From assembly GCF_042646165.1 (NCBI RefSeq), contig NZ_JBHRTC010000025.1: 64,000 nt of DNA; one strand, 5' to 3'. Below, piece by piece: positions 53,807 to 63,211 of the stretch (position 1 is its first letter; every line of letters begins with the position of its first letter). Both the position numbers and the translations under genes were made by a program. The DNA is from Microbaculum marinum. Its GTDB lineage: Bacteria; Pseudomonadota; Alphaproteobacteria; Rhizobiales; Tepidamorphaceae. Under the pieces are notes generated by a model. It saw only the letters and a program-made list of their open reading frames with translations. It was not told the origin of the DNA and did not search any database.

Positions 53807-55150
53807 TCAGCGGTAGCTCGCCACGCCTGCCCGTGTCTCGTTGAGACGCCTGCTGGCGTCGGCCGCGCCCTTGCGGCCCCGCCGCTGTCCCAGCTTGGCT
53901 CCCTCATACTTCTTCTTGGACGAACTGAACATCGGAACGCGGGGGCAGGACCGGTCAGGCTGCTTGTCTCCACATTCGGCGTTGTAGGCCATCACCGAAC
54001 GTACGTCAGCCTTCAGGTTCGTATAGCCGAAATTGTACTTCGTATTCGGCGGTTCGGGCTGGCCTTCGTAAGTCACGAGCTGATAGCGGTCGTGTTCCAG
54101 CCCGCTGTTGTGCCCGGTCTCGTGCGCTACGGAATGGTTGGAAATGCAGTTGATCGCGGTGACGTTGAAGCCGTAGTCGGCGGTCGAGGCATTGGGATTC
54201 TCGATGTACCAGCCGAGGCCGCAGAAGGAACCGCTGGAGCGGAGCAGTACGACGATGTCGGCCTTCGCCGCATTGCGCTTCTTGCGCGTCGACCTGAATT
54301 TCCCCTTGCCGGCGGACACGGCCGCGAGATCCTCGGAAAACGACCCTTCCGAATATCGCCGCACCTTCAGCTTGCCGGCGAGCTTGTAGCGCACCCTGGC
54401 TCCGCCGTTCCTGGCGGCGAGGTTCATCAGCGATACGGCGAGGTCGATGTCGGCGGCGATGCCGCCGCTCTGCTGCTGCGCCGCCTTTGTGTAGGGAAAC
54501 AGGACGCGGACGCGTGTCAAAGCTTCAGGGTTGGTCAGTTCCGGTACCGTCATCCCCTGATCGGGGGGTGCCGGCGGCGATACGGCGGTGTCGGGCGGGA
54601 AGGCTCCGGGATCGAGTTCGTCGACGCCGTGGATGTCGCCGGCGACTGGAGCAATCCGGTAGAGCTTGCTGCCGGTCTGGATCTGCGCCGTGACCCGGCC
54701 GTTCTTGATGACCAGAACCGCATATCCGCCGTCGCCGCCACGGATGCTGCCCGACCAGATGTAGCCCCCACCAGAGGCCTTCTTCAGGCTGTTCCGGTCG
54801 ACCGTGAGGGAGACCTCAGGGAAGAGCTCGAGGCGTACCGCGCCTGCCTCGGGTGCCATTTCTAGCCGATCCGGTGTCTTGTCGGCACCCCGCGGCGCAA
54901 CGGTCGCCTCCATGTATCCGGCATCGATGCGCACCAGTTGCCGGCGTACCGTCTGCGGGGAGGCCTGCGTCACGACCGCCTCGCTTTCCGCGCGCGGGAT
55001 GGGCTCCAGCAGGCCCGCGGCCGATGCCGGAGTGCCGAACGCGATGGCCGCAAACGTCACCGCCACAACCGCGAACAGGCGCGGCCGGGACATCCGGTCG
55101 GCATTGCGAAGGGCTTTTGCTCCTGCTTCAATAGCCATTGTGGTTCCCAT
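53807..55150 (-). CDS. Secreted metzincin metalloprotease (reprolysin/M12B-like)
   Basis: The 447-residue protein has a signal peptide (LFAVVAVTFAAIAFGTPASA), a propeptide region of about 200 residues, and a zinc protease domain with AHETGHNSGLEHD (HExxHxxGxxHD) followed by the Met-turn SVMAYNAECGD. Cysteines in FCGLG, NCISN, ECGD and SCPRV suggest disulphides. The segment ADIVVLLRSSGSFCGLGW is typical of bacterial metzincins. Alternative ATGs are at 55150 and 55138. Confidence 0.9.
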   Translation of the reverse strand: MGTTMAIEAGAKALRNADRMSRPRLFAVVAVTFAAIAFGTPASAAGLLEPIPRAESEAVVTQASPQTVRRQLVRIDAGYMEATVAPRGADKTPDRLEMAPEAGAVRLELFPEVSLTVDRNSLKKASGGGYIWSGSIRGGDGGYAVLVIKNGRVTAQIQTGSKLYRIAPVAGDIHGVDELDPGAFPPDTAVSPPAPPDQGMTVPELTNPEALTRVRVLFPYTKAAQQQSGGIAADIDLAVSLMNLAARNGGARVRYKLAGKLKVRRYSEGSFSEDLAAVSAGKGKFRSTRKKRNAAKADIVVLLRSSGSFCGLGWYIENPNASTADYGFNVTAINCISNHSVAHETGHNSGLEHDRYQLVTYEGQPEPPNTKYNFGYTNLKADVRSVMAYNAECGDKQPDRSCPRVPMFSSSKKKYEGAKLGQRRGRKGAADASRRLNETRAGVASYR

Positions 55151-55293
55151 CAATTTGGCCCCAGGCGGGCTGGGCAGAACTGGAGGGGAGGCGGCACAAC
55201 AGCGGCCCGCAGCCCCGGCTTCGTCGTCAATATGACCGGAGCCTACCGCATCGGGGCAAAGAGGGCATCGAAAATTTTAATCGGCAAATAAGC

Positions 55294-55322
55294 GAAGGGC
55301 GCCCCGCGGGGAGGCGCCCTTC
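55294..55322 (-). terminator. Terminator of the DUF992 gene
   Basis: GAAGGGCGCC and GGCGCCCTTC pair perfectly with a 9-base loop; the minus strand continues GCTTATTTG. It starts 22 bases after the DUF992 stop codon. Confidence 0.7.
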
Positions 55323-55344
55323 CGAGAGACAGAAACTCGCGTGC

Positions 55345-55815
55345 TTACGGCAGGTAGTTCAGCTCGAGTGCAGAGACGCCTGCCGCAATGTTGAGGCCTT
55401 CCTGGGCCTGGACGCTGAGCGGCTGCAGGACGATTGACCGGTTGGAGCCGCCGATGAGTGCGTTTGCGCCGACGCCGACGCCGACCGTCGCCTCGGCCGA
55501 CAGGCCGCTGTAGGAGCCTGCAAGCGATCCGGGGGCCACCTGCTTGCTGGGGCCCAGAACGCCCCACACGATGACCGTTTCCTTGGTCTCGCCAATGTCG
55601 AGGCCAAAGCGGCGAATGACACCGGCGTACCGCCCGATGGTGCCGTCGGCCCGCTCGAAGTTGCAGGTGAGGTCCTTGGTCGACCCCACCACAAAGCCCA
55701 TGCCACCAGCGACCGTGCAATTGAGAAGACCGGCTTCGACGTGATCCTGAGCGGCGGCGGGCGCCGTCCAGGCGGCGAGGGCCGTGGCGACGGCAAGAGC
55801 AGCAAATCCGCGCAT
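55345..55815 (-). CDS. DUF992 family exported protein
   Basis: A 156-residue protein with a signal peptide (FAALAVATALAAWTAPAAA) and the DUF992 pattern: AGLLNCTVAGGMGFVVGST, LTCNFER, GRYAGVIRRFGLDIGETK, LAGSYSGLSAEATVGVGVGA and ANALIGGSNRSIVLQPLSVQ. AAGGAG stands before the ATG at 55815. These are abundant small periplasmic or surface proteins of Hyphomicrobiales without a known role. Confidence 0.88.
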   Translation of the reverse strand: MRGFAALAVATALAAWTAPAAAQDHVEAGLLNCTVAGGMGFVVGSTKDLTCNFERADGTIGRYAGVIRRFGLDIGETKETVIVWGVLGPSKQVAPGSLAGSYSGLSAEATVGVGVGANALIGGSNRSIVLQPLSVQAQEGLNIAAGVSALELNYLP

Positions 55816-56015
55816 TTCTAACTCCTTGTTTGTAGGTGTTTCGGTTCGGCCGGCCTCGGCCGGTCCGCCACGCATGACTCTGTCAACGTCGAATACCTGA
55901 CGGCTGTTCCAGCGCTCCGCCAGATATTGCCATATCCATAGGCTGATATGCATTGCGGTGCGTCAACAATCGGTTATCGGCACGGCGATGCCGTTGGACC
56001 ATTCGAGTGCGCAAC

Positions 56016-56906
56016 TCATTCGTGCGAGGGCCAGTCAGGCAGCGTCTTCTCCGCGTCCGCGGCGATCGGGTCACCGGAATCACGCTCTTGCACCGCCTGC
56101 TTGAACCCGACCGTTTCGGCCCGCTCCTTCCACCACACGCCCTCGGGCGAATGTCGGGTGATACCGTCGAACAAAGTGGCGAACTGCTGGGTGGTGGTCA
56201 GACCCTGGTTCTCGAGCGCCGAGTTTACCATGAGCTTCGACATCATGAGCTGATTCTTCGGCACGCCGGCGATACGCCCGGCAAGCGCCTGCACCGCGTC
56301 ATCCAGCCCGACGGCCGGCACGGCCTCGATCGCCAGGCCGTAGTCCACGGCGGTGCGGCCGTCGATCAGGTCGCCGGTGAACAACATGCGCTTGGCCCGC
56401 TGCGCACCGACACGGAATGCCCACAGGCCCACCGACGGGCAGCCCCAGATCCGCGCCGGCGGGTAGCCGATCCGGGCGTCCTCGGCCATGACGATCAGGT
56501 CGCAGCAGGTGGCGATGTCGGACCCTCCGGCGACCGCGAAGCCGCGGATCTTTGCGATCGTCGGCTTGTAGGAGCGATGCAGGCTCATGAAGGCCTGGGT
56601 GTTGCCGTACATGAACTTGAAGTCGAGCATCGGATCCCAGGGCATGTCCTGGATGCCAGGGTTCGTGCCGGCCCCTTCGGCAAACTCCTGCAGGTCATAT
56701 CCGGCGCAAAAGGCACGGCCGGCGCCGGTCAGGATGATCACATGGACGGCGTCGTCGCCATTGGCCAGTTTCACCGCGGCTTCGATCTCCTGCGGCATGT
56801 AGCGGTCGATGGCATTGAGCCGGTCTGGCCGGTCGAGCGTGATCGTGGCGATCCGGCCGGCGGTCTCGTAGCGGACGGATTTGAAGTCGATCTGTGTGTC
56901 GGTCAT
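56016..56906 (-). CDS. Crotonase-superfamily (enoyl-CoA hydratase/isomerase-like) protein
   Basis: A 296-residue crotonase with the oxyanion-hole segments LTGAGRAFCAGYDLQEF and IRGFAVAGGSDIATCCDLIV. The region usually holding the second catalytic Glu reads RIGYPPARIWGCPSV and has no Glu at that point, so hydratase activity may be absent or altered. The C-terminal trimerisation part is long, with HSPEGVWWKERAET near the end. It stands alone between DUF992 and the divergent LOG gene. Confidence 0.87.
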   Translation of the reverse strand: MTDTQIDFKSVRYETAGRIATITLDRPDRLNAIDRYMPQEIEAAVKLANGDDAVHVIILTGAGRAFCAGYDLQEFAEGAGTNPGIQDMPWDPMLDFKFMYGNTQAFMSLHRSYKPTIAKIRGFAVAGGSDIATCCDLIVMAEDARIGYPPARIWGCPSVGLWAFRVGAQRAKRMLFTGDLIDGRTAVDYGLAIEAVPAVGLDDAVQALAGRIAGVPKNQLMMSKLMVNSALENQGLTTTQQFATLFDGITRHSPEGVWWKERAETVGFKQAVQERDSGDPIAADAEKTLPDWPSHE

Positions 56907-57028
56907 TGACGGCCTCCCTTGTCGCTGTTCCTGTCGGTTGAAACCGATGGCAAATTTCCGTTTACGTCAACGGAATACGATGGCCTTCAGACCTGAAGGC
57001 TACTCGACTTGCAGCGAATCGTGCGCAT

Positions 57029-57622
57029 ATGAGGATCATGCGCATCTGCATATTCTGCGGCTCCTCCGCCGGTAACGACCCGAAGTTCGCCGAGGCGGCG
57101 GTCGCCACCGGCCGGCTGCTCGCACGCGAAGGTGTCGGGATCGTCTATGGCGGCGGCAAGGTGGGCCTCATGGGCATCGTCGCCGATGCGGCCCTGGCGG
57201 CCGGCGGCAGCGTGACCGGCATCATCCCGCAATCGCTCGTCGACAGCGAACTTGCCCATGCGGGCCTGACGGACCTTCACGTCGTGACCTCGATGCACGA
57301 CCGCAAGACGATGATGGCCGACCTCTCGGACGGCTTCATCGCGCTGCCGGGCGGGGCGGGGACGCTCGAGGAGATTTTCGAACAATGGACGTGGGGCCAG
57401 CTCGGCATCCACACAAAGCCCTGCGGGTTCCTCGATGTAGACGGCTACTATCGGCCAATCGGCGAGATGGTCGCCCGGATGGTCGAGAACGGGTTCCTGA
57501 AGCCCGAGTACGCCGCGATGCTGCGTTTCGAAACCGATCCGGCGGCGCTCCTTGCAGCGTTCCGCGCCTACGTCCCGCCGCCGCGCAAATGGCTGCCCGA
57601 CGCCGGGAAGGTGAAGGCCTAG
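57029..57622 (+). CDS. LOG family protein (TIGR00730 Rossmann fold; nucleoside 5'-monophosphate phosphoribohydrolase-like)
   Basis: The 197-residue protein shows CIFCGSSAGNDPKFAEAAVA, GIVYGGGKVGLMGIVADAAL and the LOG active-site motif LPGGAGTLEEIFEQWTWGQL. Such proteins cleave cytokinin or purine nucleotides. Its stop codon overlaps the agmatinase stop by 4 bases (CTAG on opposite strands). Starts at 57029 and 57041 are both plausible. Confidence 0.92.
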   Translation: MRIMRICIFCGSSAGNDPKFAEAAVATGRLLAREGVGIVYGGGKVGLMGIVADAALAAGGSVTGIIPQSLVDSELAHAGLTDLHVVTSMHDRKTMMADLSDGFIALPGGAGTLEEIFEQWTWGQLGIHTKPCGFLDVDGYYRPIGEMVARMVENGFLKPEYAAMLRFETDPAALLAAFRAYVPPPRKWLPDAGKVKA

Positions 57623-58581
57623 CCGGTCCGGCGGCGCAGCAGCGATCCCGCGAGCAGGCAGAGAATCTCGTACATCAGGCCGGCTCCGACGGTGGATGTG
57701 ATGGCGGCGGAATCGAAGGGCGGCGACACTTCCACAAGATCCGCGCCGATCAGGTCGAGCCCGGCCAGCCCGCGCAGCAGTTCCTGCGCCTCGCGGGTGG
57801 TGAAGCCCCCGATTTCCGGCGTGCCGGTGCCCGGCGCGAAGGCCGGATCGAGGCTGTCTATGTCGAAGGTGAGGTAGGTCGGTCCCTCGCCTGCCACACG
57901 CCTTGCCTCGGCGACCGTGGCGGCGATGCCCCTCTCGACCACCTCCTCCATGAACATCACACGCATCCCGGATGCCTGCGAGTAGTCCCAGCCCTCCGGG
58001 AAGTTCTGGGGGCCGCGGATGCCGATCTGGACCGTTCGCCGGGGGTCGATCAGTCCTTCCTCGACGGCGCGGCGAAACGGCGTCCCGTGCATGTATTTCG
58101 AGCCCTGGAAAGTATCCCAGGTGTCGGTGTGGGCATCGACATGAACGAGACCGACCGGTCCGGCCTCGCCGACGAGGCCGCGCAGGATCGGCAGCGAGAT
58201 CGTATGGTCCCCGCCGGCTGACAGCGGAACGATGCCGGCCTGCCTCACCCTGGCATAGAAGTCGGCGATTTCGTCGAGGGCGCCGTCGCCGTCGAACAGG
58301 CGCTCGAACCGTACGTCGCCGAGATCGGCGATGCGGGCCGCGTCGAAGGGATTGAACTTCGTCACGTGATGGATGGCGCGCGTCAGGCTTGACTGGCTGC
58401 GCAGTTCGCGCGGACCGTGACGGGCGCCGGGACGGTTCGTGACCCGGCCATCGTAGGGCACGCCGATCAGTCCGATGTCGACGGCCGACCAGTCGGTCGC
58501 CAGCGGCAGCCGCATGAACGTCGGCACTTCAGTGTAGCGCGGCTGGGAAAAGGCGGAGAGGTCGGTGGGATGGTCAGTCAT
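57619..58581 (-). CDS. speB: Agmatinase/ureohydrolase family protein
   Basis: A 320-residue binuclear manganese enzyme with all metal ligands: SAGGDHTISLPI, VGLVHVDAHTDTWDTF and TFDIDSLDPAFAPGTGTPEI. The C-terminal half has LIGADLVEVSPPFDSAAITS, typical of agmatinases, which cut agmatine to putrescine and urea; related guanidinobutyrases look alike and are possible. I use the ATG at 58581 (MTDHPTDLSAF). It converges on the LOG gene. Confidence 0.88.
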   Translation of the reverse strand: MTDHPTDLSAFSQPRYTEVPTFMRLPLATDWSAVDIGLIGVPYDGRVTNRPGARHGPRELRSQSSLTRAIHHVTKFNPFDAARIADLGDVRFERLFDGDGALDEIADFYARVRQAGIVPLSAGGDHTISLPILRGLVGEAGPVGLVHVDAHTDTWDTFQGSKYMHGTPFRRAVEEGLIDPRRTVQIGIRGPQNFPEGWDYSQASGMRVMFMEEVVERGIAATVAEARRVAGEGPTYLTFDIDSLDPAFAPGTGTPEIGGFTTREAQELLRGLAGLDLIGADLVEVSPPFDSAAITSTVGAGLMYEILCLLAGSLLRRRTG

Positions 58582-58824
58582 CGGCGCTTGCTTTCTGTCA
58601 AAGGGCAAGGGAGCCCCGCGATGTTGTCACAGCGCGGCGATGTACGGAATGACCTGCGCCATTGAGAGGGTGGTCGTTTGGAGGCTTGCCTCCCGCCGGT
58701 CGGCCTGCCTTGGTCGAATTTGCCCGGTTGCCCGGAGACGCCGAGCGCCCCATATCGCGGCAACCCACGCGCCTGGATGCCCCCGGTCCGGCGTCCGATC
58801 GGCAATTCATCTGGAGCATCGGAA

Positions 58825-59118
58825 ATGATTGTCTCTCGTTCGAACGTGCGGACCGACCATGCAAGCAAGTATCTGATGCAGCTCAGCAAGCACTGGAAGC
58901 ACAGGTTTCCCGAGCTGACCTTCGACGCCGGCCACGCCGAGATCCCGCTGCCGGCGGGGCCATGCACCCTCGAGGCCGGCGACGGCGTTCTCGAAATGAC
59001 GCTCGAGACGGAGACGGCGGAGGGCGCCGAGCGGATGGAGAACGTGGTGGCGGACCATCTCAAGCGGTTCGCCTTCCGCGAGCAGCTCGACATCGAGTGG
59101 ACGCGCCAAGAAACCTAG
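58825..59118 (+). CDS. DUF2218 domain protein
   Basis: A 97-residue protein with the DUF2218 layout: SNVRTDHASKYLMQLSKHWK, HRFPELTFDAGHAEIPLPAG, GVLEMTLETETAEGAERMEN and HLKRFAFREQLDIEW. The family is often found near metal-dependent or siderophore genes, without a settled role. The ATG at 58825 is the first codon before this domain; upstream frame is not conserved. Confidence 0.85.
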   Translation: MIVSRSNVRTDHASKYLMQLSKHWKHRFPELTFDAGHAEIPLPAGPCTLEAGDGVLEMTLETETAEGAERMENVVADHLKRFAFREQLDIEWTRQET

Positions 59119-59145
59119 CCGCTGCCGGTCTGTCCAGTTGCCGGC

Positions 59146-60162
59146 TCAGGCGCGATCCGGCAGGCCGAACGCCTCAGCCAGAAGCCGGTAGGACCGTTTG
59201 CGTTGCTCGTGGTCGAAGATGTTCGACGTGACGATCAGTTCCTCGACCTGGCACTCGGCCGCAAGTTCCTCAAGGCGTGCCCTTACGGTGACCGGGCTGC
59301 CGACGGCATGACGGGCGCGGTTTCGGCGCATGACGTCGCGTTCCGCCGGACTGAGATCAAGAGCCAGCGCGGCCTCCGGGCTGGCCAGCGGCGCCCGTTC
59401 GCCGCGCTGGATGCGGAACCAGGCAAGGTCGACGGTTGCGGCGATGAATTCGGCCTCCTCGTCACTCGGCGCGCAGACCGCGGAGACCCCGAGCATGGGA
59501 TATGGCTCGTCGAGCCAGATCGAGGGGCGGAAGTTGTCGCGATAGTCGCGCATCGCCTGGTCGGCCGGGTATGAAGCGAAGTGGTGCGCAAAGGCGTAGC
59601 CGAGGCCCATGGCGGCCGCCAGGTGGGCGCCGTAATTCGACGAGCCGAGGATATAGACCGGCGGCAGGGACACATCCGTCGGCATCGCCATCACCTGGCT
59701 GAACGGGTGGCGCTCGGGAAAGGAACCGGTGCCGAAGGCGATCAGCTCCTGCAGCCGCTCGACGAAGTCATCCGCCTGAGCGCCTTCCATCCGGCGGCGC
59801 AATGCGACCATGGCCGGCTGGTCGGTGCCCGGCGCACGACCCAGGCCGAGATCGATGCGGCCGGGGAACAGGGCCTCCAGCGTACGGAAATTCTCGGCGA
59901 CGGTAAGCGGTGCGTGGTTGGGCAGCATCACGCCGCCGGAGCCGACGCGGATCCGGCTGGTCGCCTGGGCCACCTGGCCGATCATGATCGCCGGCGAGGT
60001 AGTGGCGACGTTGGCCAGATTGTGATGCTCGGCGAGCCAGTAGCGCAGGAAGCCGAGCCCGTCGACATGGCGCGCCAGATCGATCGAATTGCGCAGCGCC
60101 TGCGATGGAGGCGTGGCGGTCGTGACGGGGGACAGGTCCAGTACGGAGAGGGCAGGGGCCAT
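59146..60162 (-). CDS. Luciferase-like (LLM class) flavin-dependent monooxygenase
   Basis: The 338-residue protein is a single-component luciferase-like monooxygenase: LSVLDLSPVTTATPPSQALR, GFLRYWLAEHHNLANVATTS, IRVGSGGVMLPNHAPLTVAE, IDLGLGRAPGTDQPAMVALR and YILGSSNYGAHLAAAMGLGY (the flavin-binding regions). Substrate unknown. I use the ATG at 60162; a GTG at 60198 adds 12 residues. Confidence 0.9.
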   Translation of the reverse strand: MAPALSVLDLSPVTTATPPSQALRNSIDLARHVDGLGFLRYWLAEHHNLANVATTSPAIMIGQVAQATSRIRVGSGGVMLPNHAPLTVAENFRTLEALFPGRIDLGLGRAPGTDQPAMVALRRRMEGAQADDFVERLQELIAFGTGSFPERHPFSQVMAMPTDVSLPPVYILGSSNYGAHLAAAMGLGYAFAHHFASYPADQAMRDYRDNFRPSIWLDEPYPMLGVSAVCAPSDEEAEFIAATVDLAWFRIQRGERAPLASPEAALALDLSPAERDVMRRNRARHAVGSPVTVRARLEELAAECQVEELIVTSNIFDHEQRKRSYRLLAEAFGLPDRA

Positions 60163-60258
60163 GATGGAGGTTTCCGGCGTCGGGCAGGCCTTAGCCACTT
60201 AACGCGCCTGCCTACTTTCGACCACCTCGCGCTTCGAAAAACCTGGCAAGGGGGCGGG

Positions 60259-60292
60259 AAAAATAACGCCGCCGACATGGCTGCCGGCGGCG
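60259..60292 (-). terminator. Terminator of the second trypsin-like protease gene
   Basis: CGCCGCCG and CGGCGGCG pair with a 10-base loop; the minus strand continues TTATTTTT. It lies 56 bases after the protease stop. Confidence 0.75.
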
Positions 60293-60347
60293 CGGGCGTT
60301 GCGTGTTCGCGAGGTGCCGACCGGAGCCGCGCCCCGTCACGTCTCGC

Positions 60348-61553
60348 TCAGCAGTACTTCTTGTACTTCTTGCAGGTGAACTCCATCACGGCGCCGATAT
60401 TGCCGGCTCCGTAACCCCCGTAATTGTTCTTCGGATACTCCTTGTTGGTGCCGAAGTACGAGGCGCCCTGATAGTTGTAGCCGACCTGGGTGGAACCGTA
60501 GCTGGTGACGCCGATGACGGTATTGGGAGCAGCCTGGTTGCCCAGCGATGCGCCGTTGGGGTTGACGTCCGGAACGGTGCCGAAGTTCGCCATCCACGGG
60601 CCACCGCTGGAGCCGCCGGTCTGTGCGGAGCCGATCTGCGTGCCCTTGAGCTGCCCGTCCTTGATGAACCAGCCGACGGAGTCGGTGCGCTGCATCTGGT
60701 AGCCGCCGTCAAAGGCGAGCGGATATCCGAGCTGCGTCACCTGGACGACGTTCATGTTGTTGAGGAATTCGGAGTTGTTGTAGCTGTAGCCGTTCCAGCC
60801 GTAGCCGTACCAGCCGACGATGTTGCCCGCGAACTTCTTCTTCCTCTTGTTGAGGACGATCGCGGCGATATCGTTGTTGCAGACCACGCCGGGCGCGCTG
60901 GGATGGCAGGTGTCCGTTCCTTCGACATAAGGCGTCGGCACTATCAGGTCCTTGGCCTTGTACAGGCCATACGGTCCCTTGTTCCTGTTGGCGCTGTAGT
61001 TCGCGGGGATCCACTGGACTTCGTCGGCCCAGCCGTTGGCGCCTTCACCGTAGAAGAACACACAGTGCGCGGCGGTGATCAGCACGCTCTTGCCGACCAA
61101 GGAGGCCGTGCAGACATACCAGTCATTGCCCCAGCGCGCGTAGATCTTCCCGGTGGCGCGGTACGGAGCGCTCGTGACCGGGGTCATCTTGACGTTCTTC
61201 GAGTTGCCCAGGCTCGTCACCGCGACCCGGGCAGTCGTGTAGACAGCCGACGAGCCGCCATAGGCTTCAGGCGACGACGCGTCGGGTGCGTTGGAGGCGC
61301 CGGCGGCGCCATCCATCGGAAGACCGGGGGCTTTGGCGGCGGTGCCCTCGAAGACGCTGGGATCGACCAACGGCATCGGGCTCCTGACGGTGTCGGAGGG
61401 TTCGCCGGCAGCCGTGCTTTCGAGTTTGTGGCCCGGGGCACCGACGGCGGACTTGAACCCCGCAGACTGCGCGTCTGCGGAATGGCTGCCAAGCAGCGCG
61501 CCCCCCGAGGCGAGCAGGCAAGTGTAGGCGAGTGTTCGCAGGAAACGGCTCAT
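60348..61553 (-). CDS. Secreted trypsin-like serine protease, paralogue 2
   Basis: A 401-residue paralogue of the protease at 37592, similar along the whole length. Signal peptide LAYTCLLASGGALLGSHSAD, then VCTASLVGKSVLITAAHCVF (His), VCNNDIAAIVLN (Asp) and GSAQTGGSSGGPWMANFG (Ser). The shared core YGAGNIG near the end is followed by a lysine-rich tail (CKKYKKYC) in place of CAAQPSYC. Like paralogue 1 it lies close to a BA14K gene and carries its own terminator. Confidence 0.9.
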   Translation of the reverse strand: MSRFLRTLAYTCLLASGGALLGSHSADAQSAGFKSAVGAPGHKLESTAAGEPSDTVRSPMPLVDPSVFEGTAAKAPGLPMDGAAGASNAPDASSPEAYGGSSAVYTTARVAVTSLGNSKNVKMTPVTSAPYRATGKIYARWGNDWYVCTASLVGKSVLITAAHCVFFYGEGANGWADEVQWIPANYSANRNKGPYGLYKAKDLIVPTPYVEGTDTCHPSAPGVVCNNDIAAIVLNKRKKKFAGNIVGWYGYGWNGYSYNNSEFLNNMNVVQVTQLGYPLAFDGGYQMQRTDSVGWFIKDGQLKGTQIGSAQTGGSSGGPWMANFGTVPDVNPNGASLGNQAAPNTVIGVTSYGSTQVGYNYQGASYFGTNKEYPKNNYGGYGAGNIGAVMEFTCKKYKKYC

Positions 61554-61762
61554 CGTGAGTCCTCAATATGAAGATGTAATGGGCAATACAGACAGGCGGC
61601 GTCCAGCGGCCGCGGCGGCACCTTACGCGACGCGATTCAGCCGTACAACAAACACTTTCGAGGGCCGCGACTTTTGGTCGGGCGACCTGCTGCCGGCCCA
61701 GCGCGGCCAACGGCCTCGCTCCGGCAGCAGGACCAGCCTGCCTGCGCCGCGAGGCAGGGAAC

Positions 61763-62965
61763 CTATCGCAAGCCGCCGCAGAAGCGCTGGATACGCGTGC
61801 AGGCCTCTTCAAGCGCGTCAGTCGAGGTGGCGTAGGACACGCGGAAGAACGGCGCGAGGCCAAAGGCCGAACCCTGGACGACCGCGACGCCTTCCTCTTC
61901 CAGCAGTGCGGTCACGAAGTCCTCGTCGTTCGCGATGAGCTTGCCGGCGGCTGACGTTCGGCCGATCGTGCCAGCGCAGCTCGGATAGACGTAGAATGCG
62001 CCTTCCGGAGTAGGGCAGGCGATCCCGTTCGCCTGGTTCAGCATCGAGACGACCAGATCGCGGCGCTCCTTGAAGACCGCATTGTTCTTCGCGATGAAGT
62101 CCTGCGGGCCGTCGAGCGCCTCTATGGCGGCATACTGCGAAATCGAGCACGGATTGGAGGTCGACTGCGACTGGATGGTACGCATCGCCTTGATCAGGTT
62201 CGCCGGCGCCGCTCCGTAGCCGATGCGCCAGCCCGTCATCGCGTAGGCCTTCGACACGCCGTTGACCGTCAGCGTTCGCTCGTAGAGGCCGGGCTCGACC
62301 TGAGCGATGGTGGTAAACTCGAACTCGTCGTAGACGAGGTGCTCGTACATGTCGTCGGTCATGATCCAGACGTGCGGATGCTTCATCAGAACGTCGGTCA
62401 GCGCCCTGATCTCGTCGCGCGTATAGGCCGCACCGGATGGATTGGATGGCGAGTTGAAGATGAGCCACTTTGTCTTCGGCGAGATCGCGGCCTCGAGCGC
62501 CTCCGGTGTCACCTTGAAGCCTGCTTCCACCGACGTCTCGACGGGGACCGAGACACCGCCGCACAGGGCTGCCATCTCGGGGTAGCTCACCCAGTACGGC
62601 GCCGGCACGATGACCTCGTCGCCCGGATTGAGCGTCGCCATGAGGGCATTGAACAGTACCTGCTTGCCGCCGGTGCCGACGCTGATCTGGGAGGGTTCGT
62701 AGGTCAGGCCGTTCTCGCGCTGAAGCTTCCGGGCGATCGCGCCCTTCAGTTCGGGGATGCCGTCGACGATCGTGTACTTGGTCTTGCCTTCGGCGATCGC
62801 CCGGATCGCGGCGTCCTTGATGTTCGCCGGGGTATCGAAATCCGGCTCGCCGGCGCCGAGCCCGATGACGTCGCGACCGGCGGCTTTCAGTTCCTGAGCC
62901 TTGTTGGTAACGGCGATGGTGGCGGACGGCTTTATGCGGCCAAGTGCGTCGGCAAGGAAGGCCAT
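61763..62965 (-). CDS. aatA: Aspartate aminotransferase (class I, prephenate/aspartate type)
   Basis: The 400-residue PLP enzyme has GLGAGEPDFDTPANIKDAA, VGTGGKQVLFNALMATLNPG, IFNSPSNPSGAAYTRDEIRA, VNGVSKAYAMTGWRIGY with the PLP lysine, and FRVSYATS with the substrate Arg. It is the alphaproteobacterial subgroup Ib/Igamma enzyme that also may use prephenate. The ATG at 62965 gives the standard start MAFLADALGRIKPSATIAVT. Confidence 0.93.
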   Translation of the reverse strand: MAFLADALGRIKPSATIAVTNKAQELKAAGRDVIGLGAGEPDFDTPANIKDAAIRAIAEGKTKYTIVDGIPELKGAIARKLQRENGLTYEPSQISVGTGGKQVLFNALMATLNPGDEVIVPAPYWVSYPEMAALCGGVSVPVETSVEAGFKVTPEALEAAISPKTKWLIFNSPSNPSGAAYTRDEIRALTDVLMKHPHVWIMTDDMYEHLVYDEFEFTTIAQVEPGLYERTLTVNGVSKAYAMTGWRIGYGAAPANLIKAMRTIQSQSTSNPCSISQYAAIEALDGPQDFIAKNNAVFKERRDLVVSMLNQANGIACPTPEGAFYVYPSCAGTIGRTSAAGKLIANDEDFVTALLEEEGVAVVQGSAFGLAPFFRVSYATSTDALEEACTRIQRFCGGLR

Positions 62966-63211
62966 GACCCGTTTCTCCCGGGGCTTGCGTGAGGGCTGCG
63001 ATGGAAACGGCGCGGACCGTAGTGGCGACCGGCTTGAGGCGCAAGTGGAAAGGCCTTCCGGCAACGCTGTTCGGCCGCAGGATTGCCGCGAAATGGCCAT
63101 GCAACGGGGAGGCCCGTTAAGCGTTTGTTTACTCAGATGATGCGCGTCGCGGCCCGAGGGGTATCGGTGGTCTGCCGGCCGGACAAGATGCGCCTGACAC
63201 AGGAGAGCGCC

